DNA from: Saprospiraceae bacterium
GTDB lineage: Bacteria; Bacteroidota; Bacteroidia; Chitinophagales; Saprospiraceae
DNA length: 6,513 bases
NCBI GenBank assembly: GCA_016787375.1
Contig: JAEUUM010000556.1
Location: 1 to 6,513 of the forward strand
Direction: 5' to 3'
A program made the translations under genes and the position numbers. Within the stretch, counting starts at the first letter, position 1; each line of letters begins with the position of its first letter. Below the pieces are notes generated by a model that ran no database searches, had not been told where the DNA came from, and worked only from the letters and a program-made list of their open reading frames with translations. This document shows, one piece after another, positions 1 to 5,787 of the stretch.

Positions 1-897
1 GCCCAGTTGGTTTATGATGAAAAAAAAGATCACTATTTTCTTGATGGTTCGAACCTGAAGGGCAATTTTATCCTCATGGATGAAATTTCTGTTACCGGCA
101 CAGCTAATGTAATTTTTGCCGCTTTAAAAGCAGAAGGTACAACGACCATTTACAATGCAGCTTGTGAACCATACTTGCAGCAATTATGCAAAATGCTGAA
201 TCGCATGGGGGCTAAAATTTCGGGTATTGGCTCAAATTTATTGACTGTTGAAGGGGTAAGTTCATTGAAAGGGACGGAACATACATGTTTGCCGGATATG
301 ATAGAAATAGGAAGCTTCATCGGTTTGGCAGCCATGACACAATCAGATATTACCATCAAAAATTGTAAGGTCAATGAGTTAGGGATTATTTTGCCAACAT
401 TCGAGAGGTTTGGGGTACAAATAAACATTAAAGGTGATGATATTCATATCCCGGAACAAGAGCGTTATACCATTAAAAATTTTATTGACGGCAGTATATT
501 AACAGTTTATGATTCTCCTTGGCCAGGTTTCACACCTGACTTGATGAGTATATTGCTCGTAATGGCCACCCAGGCAAAAGGAAGTGTTTTAATCCATCAA
601 AAAATGTTTGAAAGCAGATTGTTTTTCGTTGATAAACTTATTGATATGGGGGCTCAAATTATATTATGTGACCCACATCGAGCAACTGTAATTGGCATTG
701 ACAGAGCCTATAAATTAAAAGGGATTGAAATGACTTCACCTGATATACGAGCCGGTGTCTCACTTCTTATAGCAGCAATGTCTGCAGAGGGTAAAAGTTT
801 GATTCATAATATCAGTCAAATAGATAGAGGCTATCAATTCATTGACCAAAGGCTAAATGCAATTGGTGCGCAAATTAATCGCGTAAAAATTAACTAG
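1..897 (+). CDS. murA: UDP-N-acetylglucosamine 1-carboxyvinyltransferase (MurA), C-terminal part, 5' end outside window
   Basis: MurA transfers enolpyruvate from PEP to UDP-N-acetylglucosamine, the first committed step of peptidoglycan synthesis in the cytoplasm. The frame is open from base 1, so the gene starts upstream; about 298 of roughly 430 residues are present. The missing part includes the N-terminal inside-out alpha/beta domain segment and the loop with the catalytic Cys (Cys115 in E. coli). Visible hallmarks, counted from the Leu codon at base 7: LKGNFILMDEISVTGT (17-32), AEGTTTIYNAACEP (42-55), LPDMIEIGSF (95-104, the Bacteroidota variant of LPDRIETGTF), PGFTPDLMS with the conserved catalytic Asp178 (equivalent to E. 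coli Asp305), the substrate-binding motif DIRAGVS (246-252) and IDRGYQFID (272-280). The C-terminus NRVK matches the family end, so the 3' end is intact. The TTG at base 7 is an internal codon, not a start. The identification is firm; only the start is unseen. Confidence 0.96.
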   Translation, partial: AQLVYDEKKDHYFLDGSNLKGNFILMDEISVTGTANVIFAALKAEGTTTIYNAACEPYLQQLCKMLNRMGAKISGIGSNLLTVEGVSSLKGTEHTCLPDMIEIGSFIGLAAMTQSDITIKNCKVNELGIILPTFERFGVQINIKGDDIHIPEQERYTIKNFIDGSILTVYDSPWPGFTPDLMSILLVMATQAKGSVLIHQKMFESRLFFVDKLIDMGAQIILCDPHRATVIGIDRAYKLKGIEMTSPDIRAGVSLLIAAMSAEGKSLIHNISQIDRGYQFIDQRLNAIGAQINRVKIN

Positions 898-911
898 AGC
901 TTGGAAAAGTC

Positions 912-942
912 CGGTAAAATCATTTTAAAGTTATTTTGACCG
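912..942 (+). terminator. possible weak terminator hairpin after murA
   Basis: CGGTAAAAT (912-920) can pair with ATTTTgACCG (933-942), a 9-bp stem with one bulged G and a 12-nt loop. It begins 14 bases after the murA stop. The T-rich stretch (about 948-961) is separated from the stem by several bases, so this is not a textbook intrinsic terminator. The position fits the end of the murA transcript, but the stem is AT-rich and could be chance. Confidence 0.28.
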
Positions 943-989
943 ACGCACTCTCTTTATTTTTATTACCTACAAATTAATTACAACTAGCA

Positions 990-1436
990 ATGGAACTAAG
1001 AGTCATAAATGTTAATGAGGACAAGTCCAGTATAGTTTATAATTCTTCAGATTGTCAACAATTAATCTCCTCAATGGATGATTATTATTCAAAAATTGGT
1101 TTCAATGAGCCATGGGTTGGATACTTCGTTTTTAATAAAAACCAGGTTGTAGGGACGGGTGGATTTACAGGGCAACCCAAAGATGGAAAGGTTGAAATAG
1201 CATATTGGACATTTAAAGACTTTGAAGGACAGGGAATTGCAAGTTTTACCTGCAAAGAACTTATTGCAATATCAAAAGGTACTGACCCAACATTAATTAT
1301 TACTGCAAAAACTGCACCTGAAAACAATTTTTCTACAAGAATTCTGCAAAAGAATGGCTTTAGGTTTTCAGGAATCGTTCAAGATGAAGACATTGGAGAT
1401 GCTTGGCTTTGGACACTGGATGTTATTGAAAATTAA
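990..1436 (+). CDS. GNAT-family N-acetyltransferase (RimJ/RimL-like)
   Basis: This is a complete 148-residue single-domain acetyltransferase, the usual size for GNAT proteins, predicted to be cytoplasmic and to transfer acetyl from acetyl-CoA to an amine. The central strand VEIAYWTF (68-75) leads into the acetyl-CoA pyrophosphate-binding motif A, FEGQGIASF (78-86). The C-terminal half has the classic N-x-x-S-x-x-x-L-x-K-x-GF signature (NNFSTRILQKNGFRFSG, 112-128) found in the RimJ/RimL branch. One divergence is Glu79 where the Q/R-x-x-G-x-G/A consensus usually has Gln or Arg. The ATG at 990 has no clear Shine-Dalgarno, as is normal in Bacteroidota. The gene stands alone: murA ends 92 bp upstream and the next gene is convergent. 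Substrate cannot be deduced; ribosomal protein, antibiotic or small-molecule amine are all possible. Confidence 0.87.
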   Translation: MELRVINVNEDKSSIVYNSSDCQQLISSMDDYYSKIGFNEPWVGYFVFNKNQVVGTGGFTGQPKDGKVEIAYWTFKDFEGQGIASFTCKELIAISKGTDPTLIITAKTAPENNFSTRILQKNGFRFSGIVQDEDIGDAWLWTLDVIEN

Positions 1437-1503
1437 ACGAAAATGGAAATTAGCGAAATAATACATTTTTAGAATCTCTAACTTTCTCAGAATATAAAAA
1501 TTA

Positions 1504-2478
1504 TTATTTCTTTCTTTCTGTCACAAAAAATACCAAATCTTTCATTGATGACTTCGATGGGCTATCTTTGAACTCGTCCAAAATCAAAATTGCTCGGTTT
1601 CTGTAATCAATCATGACCTCATTAGAGTATTCAATTCCACCACTTTTTTGCACAAAATCTATCACCTCTGCAACTTTATGTTTGTCATTGTTATGATTCT
1701 TGATGATGTTGATTATATAACGTCGCTGACTTCTAGGTGCATTTTGAAGGGCATAAATCAACGGAAGTGTCATTTTCTTTTCCTTGATGTCAATACCTAG
1801 TGGCTTACCCACGTCAATATCTCCAAAATCAAAAAGGTCATCTTTAATTTGAAAAGCCATTCCAATATATTCACCAAAGAGCCTGAATTGTTCAATTACC
1901 TTTGTATCCTCTGTAGCTGATGCAGCTCCTGCACTACATGCAGCAGCAATCAAAGAAGCTGTTTTTTGTCGGATTACTTCATAATAGACTTCTTCTTTAA
2001 TGTCTAGGTTTCTTGCCTTTTCAATTTGAAGTAATTCGCCTTCACTCATCATTTTAACCGCAGTTGATAAAATGCTAAGTAACTGAAACTCCTTGTTATC
2101 TAATGCCAGCAATAAACCGCGTGATAAAAGATAATCTCCCACCAACACCGCTATTTTATTTTTCCAAAGTGCATTAATTGAGAAAAAACCTCTTCTCTCA
2201 AACGAATCATCTACGACATCATCATGAACCAAAGTTGCAGTATGCAACAATTCGACCATTGAAGCAGCATGGTAAGTACTTTCTGAAGGCTTGGCCAACA
2301 TTCTAGCTGATAGAAAGACGAACATGGGTCTTACCTGCTTACCTTTTCTTTTGACAATGTAGTATGTGATTTTATCTAAAAGGGGCACATGACTCTTCAT
2401 TGAATCTCTGAATTTATTTTCAAAGATTTTTAACTCCTCTAAAATAGGCTGCTGAATGGATTCAATAGATATAGTCAA
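1504..2478 (-). CDS. ispB: long-chain polyprenyl diphosphate synthase (octaprenyl/heptaprenyl type)
   Basis: This trans-isoprenyl diphosphate synthase adds isopentenyl diphosphate units to an allylic primer, most likely to make the side chain of menaquinone. The 324 residues match E. coli IspB in length. Motifs in order: GKQVRP (46-51, diphosphate binding), first Asp-rich motif DDVVDD (86-91) in the context HTATLVHDDVVDDSFERRG, NKIAVLVGDYLLSRG (107-121), second Asp-rich motif DDLFD (213-217), and GKPLGIDIKEKKMTLPL (224-240). Residues 4 and 5 before the first motif are small (Thr82, Ala81), as in long-chain enzymes; short-chain synthases carry aromatics there. The start is TTG, immediately preceded by an in-frame TAA. 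The next Met is residue 27, and using it would remove the stretch ISIESIQQPILEELKIFE, which looks like the family N-terminus, so TTG is preferred. It is convergent with the acetyltransferase and divergent from the membrane-protein gene. Exact chain length is not determinable. Confidence 0.93.
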   Translation of the reverse strand: MTISIESIQQPILEELKIFENKFRDSMKSHVPLLDKITYYIVKRKGKQVRPMFVFLSARMLAKPSESTYHAASMVELLHTATLVHDDVVDDSFERRGFFSINALWKNKIAVLVGDYLLSRGLLLALDNKEFQLLSILSTAVKMMSEGELLQIEKARNLDIKEEVYYEVIRQKTASLIAAACSAGAASATEDTKVIEQFRLFGEYIGMAFQIKDDLFDFGDIDVGKPLGIDIKEKKMTLPLIYALQNAPRSQRRYIINIIKNHNNDKHKVAEVIDFVQKSGGIEYSNEVMIDYRNRAILILDEFKDSPSKSSMKDLVFFVTERKK

Positions 2479-2660
2479 TTAGTTGAATTTAAGCGCAAGT
2501 TATAAATCTATTTTGATAACATAAAATATGAACAAATTAGATTGAAAAGAGATTAACAGAAATTCCGATCGAATTGAAATTTTTCAAAGTAAAGTTTAAG
2601 AGTAATTCATGAATGGGCAATAATTACCGGATTTGAATACATTATCAGCATTGCAATTTG

Positions 2661-2668
2661 TATTTTTG
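2661..2668 (+). promoter_or_regulatory. candidate Bacteroidota -7 promoter element
   Basis: TATTTTTG matches the Bacteroidota sigma-ABfr -7 consensus TAnnTTTG at every constrained base. It would place transcription start near 2675, about 40 bases before the GTG of the membrane-protein gene, a reasonable leader. The nearest upstream TTTG (2632-2635) is 25 bases away, longer than the usual spacing to a -33 element, so the full promoter is uncertain. If real, it would drive the membrane protein, purQ and possibly the 264-residue gene. Confidence 0.35.
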
Positions 2669-2717
2669 CTTTGCCGAATCGTATTTTAGAAATTATACCT
2701 TCAAATCAATTATCTGA

Positions 2718-3698
2718 GTGTTAAGTATTCTTAGAACCAATCAACTTGTAGCCAATGTAATCTTTGTGATTTACATGTTGGCGCTGAAGCTTCCTTATAT
2801 GCTGCACCATGAATGCGAAATTCCTGCTGTAAACGCCGGTATTTTTAATGTTGCTTTGAGTGGACTTTTGCCTGCCAACAAGTACTGGGTTTTGGTGATT
2901 CAGATAGTCTTGGTAGTTGCACAAGCGACAATTCTGAATACTTTGGTTAATAAATTCAGGATGATGCGAGATGCAAATCTCTTTCCTGGCTTTGTATGGG
3001 TGATTGTAGTAAATTTGTTTCCGGATTATTTATGTAACACATCTTTATTGTTTGCTGATTTATTTATCTTGTTGTCTGTCAGAGAGTTATTTGCAGTTTA
3101 CAAAAAGAATGAGGTTTCAGGAGGAATTTTCAATATCGGATTTTATTTGGCGTTGTCTTCATTTTTTTATCCCGGCTTTTTGTTGTTTATAATTCCGGTT
3201 ATTTTAGGTCTGCAGATATTGAGGGCACCTAGATTCAATGAATATGTTATTTTGTTTTCAGGCATTTTGTCTCCGATAATCATCATGAGTTCCCTTTATT
3301 ATTGGAACGATGAATTAATATTACTAAAGTCGTTTCAATTAGATGTTTTTGCTTTGAACTTTACAATGAAATCGATAAATAATGGTATTTACAAAATGTG
3401 TTTTATTGTTTTTTTGATTTTAGTTTGTTTGATTCGCTACCCAAAAGTAATTTTTAAACAATCCATTCAAAATATTAAATACATTGAGATCCTGTATTTT
3501 TTTATGCTGACTGGTGGGGTCATGACATTCTTTATCCCAGACCGAGGCATTGAGCAGTTTTTGAGCATTATTTTGCCAATTTCAATATTAGGAGGGTTAA
3601 TTTTATTCAGTATTCCTCAAAAATGGGCAGAAATGATACATTTGTTGCTGATATTTGCAGTTTATTTTTGGCAATTTGCCCCATCCTTTAAAATATGA
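2718..3698 (+). CDS. polytopic membrane protein resembling the Bacteroidota DUF6427 family
   Basis: This 326-residue protein is strongly hydrophobic, with about nine to ten likely transmembrane segments (approximately 10-24, 55-77, 89-102, 108-126, 139-151, 152-168, 176-197, 224-240, 255-272, 281-298 and 305-320). The pattern of an N-terminal R-x-N just before the first helix, LFPGFVWVIVVNLFPDY (88-104), FADLFILLSVRELFAVY (112-128) and IFNIGFYLALSSFFYP (137-152) resembles DUF6427 proteins, a family of unknown function restricted to Bacteroidota. That assignment is from memory of the family's look, not a search. The start is GTG, directly after an in-frame TGA; the next Met is residue 20, inside the first helix, so GTG is favoured. 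The TGA stop overlaps the purQ start (ATGA), implying translational coupling. No catalytic motif is evident. Confidence 0.82.
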   Translation: MLSILRTNQLVANVIFVIYMLALKLPYMLHHECEIPAVNAGIFNVALSGLLPANKYWVLVIQIVLVVAQATILNTLVNKFRMMRDANLFPGFVWVIVVNLFPDYLCNTSLLFADLFILLSVRELFAVYKKNEVSGGIFNIGFYLALSSFFYPGFLLFIIPVILGLQILRAPRFNEYVILFSGILSPIIIMSSLYYWNDELILLKSFQLDVFALNFTMKSINNGIYKMCFIVFLILVCLIRYPKVIFKQSIQNIKYIEILYFFMLTGGVMTFFIPDRGIEQFLSIILPISILGGLILFSIPQKWAEMIHLLLIFAVYFWQFAPSFKI

Positions 3699-4408
3699 AT
3701 ATGAAATTTGGAGTAGTTGTGTTTCCTGGTTCAAATTGTGATGATGATATGGTGCATGTATTAGGTGATGTCATGCATTCTGAAGTTGTTAAAATTTGGC
3801 ATAAAGAAACTGGTTTGCCAGGTTTTGACAAGAACGATTGTATCGTGCTTCCGGGTGGATTTTCGTACGGTGATTATCTGAGATGTGGCGCATTAGCAGG
3901 TCTTTCTCCAATCATGGCTGCCGTCAAAGAATTTGCAAATCAGGGAGGACTTGTTATTGGTATTTGTAATGGATTTCAAATATTATGCGAATCAGGTTTG
4001 TTGCCGGGAGCTTTGTTGTTAAATGACACCCAGAAGTTTATTTGTAAAAATGTATTTTTAAGGGTTGAGAACAATGAAACACCATTTACAAAACTGACGC
4101 AAAAAGGCGATGTGCTCAAAATTCCAATTGCACATGCAGAAGGGCGGTATTTTGCGGATGAAAATATACTCAATGATCTCGAAAAGAACAACCAAATACT
4201 GTTTAGGTATTGTGGCCCCTCCGGTGAGATAAGTGATGAATTTAATCCAAACGGCACCAGTCGCAGCATAGCAGGGATATGCAATGCCAACCGCAATGTT
4301 TTTGGGATGATGCCACACCCGGAAAGAGCTTCAGAAATCATACTGGGAAATGCAGATGGTAAGATTTTGTTCGAATCTTTGTTGAGAGAAGATCTTCAAC
4401 TTGCATGA
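3695..4408 (+). CDS. purQ: phosphoribosylformylglycinamidine synthase, glutaminase subunit (PurQ)
   Basis: PurQ is the class I glutamine amidotransferase subunit that supplies ammonia to PurL for conversion of FGAR to FGAM, the fourth step of de novo purine synthesis. The 237 residues match the stand-alone subunit. Motifs: KFGVVVFPGSNCDDD (4-18), LPGGFSYGDYLRCGALA (52-68), nucleophile elbow GICNGFQ with Cys91 (89-95), PIAHAEGRY (144-152) and MMPHPER (205-211) with His208 and Glu210 completing the Cys-His-Glu triad. All key residues are present. The first ATG overlaps the stop of the membrane-protein gene by four bases; a second ATG at 3701 would give the more typical MKFGVVVFPG start, so the true start could be either. 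A stand-alone PurQ normally works with separate PurL and PurS, neither of which is in this window. Confidence 0.97.
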   Translation: MNMKFGVVVFPGSNCDDDMVHVLGDVMHSEVVKIWHKETGLPGFDKNDCIVLPGGFSYGDYLRCGALAGLSPIMAAVKEFANQGGLVIGICNGFQILCESGLLPGALLLNDTQKFICKNVFLRVENNETPFTKLTQKGDVLKIPIAHAEGRYFADENILNDLEKNNQILFRYCGPSGEISDEFNPNGTSRSIAGICNANRNVFGMMPHPERASEIILGNADGKILFESLLREDLQLA

Positions 4409-4437
4409 CGGGCTAATTTTAGGATAAACAGATTTTT

Positions 4438-5232
4438 ATGAAAATTATTAAGGGTGGAAAATCTTTGTCTCCTGATGATGGATTTGAGGAGGATAAGAAA
4501 TATGCTCAGATTCTTAAGAACACAGTTGATAAAGTTTTTGGTCAAGATCTGTTCGGGGCTGATATTGAATTTGTATACGATATCGCCAAATTATGCTGGA
4601 ATTTTAACATCATAGATTCAGCTACCAACAATAATTTGGAATTTGATTTAAAATCCGTGCTAAAGGGTTTTGGTGTCAATAAGAATGACGTGAAGAAATA
4701 TTTATCTCTGGCAAGTGAATTTGCTACTCATACCAAACAGATGGATAGACTGGTAGGCGATGTAGATATTGAAGATTTTGGAAGAGGTAATTATCACATA
4801 GTTGTAAGAACGCAATCCCAAGCTGATTTTATAAATGAGGCTGAATTGTCAGTTTATGAGGATGAACACGATTTGGGTGAAATGGTGGAAGATGAAGTTG
4901 AATTTTATCCGAATTTTATATCACGATCTATGTTGGTTATCAGGCCTACAAAAAACTTTGTAGATGCTATTAAGCTCTACTCCATATTAAAGACGAGTGT
5001 TTTGCTTACTCCACAAGCAATTTTGATAGAAGAAATTCATACAAGCAAGGGTTTTCAGAATATTTTTCAATCCATAAAGGAAGAACTGTTTAGTTATATT
5101 TTGCACGCTTATCAGATAGATTATGGCTATAATGTGCCTAAATTTAGTTTCAAATTATTTAAGGAATGGTTTGAGTACGAAGTGTTTCAAGATGTTTTAG
5201 ATTCAAAATATGGACCGGTTACAAAACGATAA
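4438..5232 (+). CDS. uncharacterised soluble protein, 264 residues
   Basis: I do not recognise this protein. It has no signal peptide and no transmembrane segment, so it is probably cytoplasmic. Residues 15-105 look helical (for example YAQILKNTVDKVFG and FVYDIAKLCWNFN). A beta-like segment YHIVVRTQS (119-127) is followed by a very acidic stretch (about 135-156, EDEHDLGEMVEDEVEF). The last part (175-255) is again helical and rich in aromatics. There is a single Cys (53) and no recognisable metal-, nucleotide- or catalytic motif. The gene starts 29 bases after purQ on the same strand with no clear promoter between them, suggesting co-transcription; AGGA at 4421-4424 is too far from the ATG to be a convincing ribosome site. 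Composition is like its neighbours and the frame is clean, so it is very likely a real gene, of unknown role. Confidence 0.8.
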   Translation: MKIIKGGKSLSPDDGFEEDKKYAQILKNTVDKVFGQDLFGADIEFVYDIAKLCWNFNIIDSATNNNLEFDLKSVLKGFGVNKNDVKKYLSLASEFATHTKQMDRLVGDVDIEDFGRGNYHIVVRTQSQADFINEAELSVYEDEHDLGEMVEDEVEFYPNFISRSMLVIRPTKNFVDAIKLYSILKTSVLLTPQAILIEEIHTSKGFQNIFQSIKEELFSYILHAYQIDYGYNVPKFSFKLFKEWFEYEVFQDVLDSKYGPVTKR

Positions 5233-5266
5233 ATGCCTCATAAATATATGTTAAAAGCATTTATTG
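5227..5266 (+). terminator. hairpin spanning the stop codon of the 264-residue gene, possible terminator
   Basis: CGATAAATGC (5227-5236) pairs with GCATTTATTG (5257-5266) over 10 bp including one G-U pair. Within the 20-nt loop, CATA (5239-5242) can pair with TATG (5247-5250), extending the fold. The TAA stop (5230-5232) lies in the left arm. A T-rich but not continuous stretch follows (about 5270-5300). It may end the purQ transcript, or attenuate or stabilise the RNA; the AT-rich stem makes chance possible. Confidence 0.35.
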
Positions 5267-5309
5267 ACTGGATTTATTATTAATTTTCACTGATTTTTGA
5301 AGTTAAATT

Positions 5310-5765
5310 ATGAATAAGATGAAGTTATTAATGTTTGGGATTTTGTTTGCTGCAACTACTCTTGCTTCTGCGCAATCTGATAAAGTTGTGAAATGGTCTG
5401 CAACTGCTACAAAAGAAGCCGACAACTATTACTCGCTCACATTAACAGCAAAAATTGAAAAGCCTTGGTATGTTTATTCTCAGTTTATATCTGATGATGG
5501 ACCTGTGAAAACATCTGTTCGGCTTGAAAATGCAGAAAAACTTGATTTGAGTGAGAAGGCAACAGAGGAAGGAATTAAAAAAGCAGGATTTGACGATGTT
5601 TTTGGAATGGAACTTGTCAAGTTCAGTAACCAAATGATTATAAAACAACGTATAAAGTCAACAACTCCTTTAGATTACATAAGTGGGTATATTGAATTCA
5701 TGACTTGTAACAGTGAAATTTGCTACCCACCGGCAGAGGTGTATTTTAGAACTCCGGTTAATTAA
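5310..5765 (+). CDS. secreted stand-alone DsbD N-terminal-domain protein
   Basis: This 151-residue protein has a clear signal peptide (MNKMKLLMFGILFAATTLASA, likely cleavage after Ala21 in ASA|Q), so it should act in the periplasm. The mature part is one immunoglobulin-like DsbD N-terminal domain (DsbD_N/DsbC type): VKWSATATK (27-35), KPWYVYSQF (51-59), a GPV turn (64-66), and the end motif FMTCNSEICYPP (130-141). Cys133 and Cys138 form a CX4C pair corresponding to the redox cysteines of the E. coli DsbD alpha domain (C103/C109, spaced CX5C). E. coli DsbD has this domain fused to a membrane domain and a thioredoxin domain; here it is free. It aligns along its whole length with the next gene's N-terminal domain, 22 bases downstream, with which it is probably co-transcribed. 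A role as a thiol-redox partner or substrate-specific adaptor is inferred; the domain identification is solid. Confidence 0.86.
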   Translation: MNKMKLLMFGILFAATTLASAQSDKVVKWSATATKEADNYYSLTLTAKIEKPWYVYSQFISDDGPVKTSVRLENAEKLDLSEKATEEGIKKAGFDDVFGMELVKFSNQMIIKQRIKSTTPLDYISGYIEFMTCNSEICYPPAEVYFRTPVN

Positions 5766-5787
5766 CAGAGCTTAAATTGTGATGTGA

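Noticed and set aside
7..9. TTG as a start codon for the murA frame
   Set aside because: The frame is open to base 1, and the family needs about 135 further N-terminal residues including the catalytic Cys, so this is an internal codon of a gene cut by the window edge.
931..938. TTATTTTG as a -7 promoter element for the acetyltransferase
   Set aside because: It misses the A of TAnnTTTG, has no -33 TTTG at proper spacing, and overlaps the right arm of the hairpin after murA.
1469..1481. TTAGA-ATC-TCTAA inverted repeat between the convergent acetyltransferase and polyprenyl synthase genes, as a bidirectional terminator
   Set aside because: The stem is only 5 bp and AT-rich, and there is no T tract after it on either strand.
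3976..4341. Antisense open frame of 121 codons on the minus strand inside purQ
   Set aside because: It lies wholly within the well-conserved purQ coding sequence and shows no recognisable motif.
5292..5299. GATTTTTG as a -7 element for the stand-alone DsbD N-domain gene
   Set aside because: The first consensus base is wrong, and the implied transcription start would leave only a few bases before the ATG at 5310.
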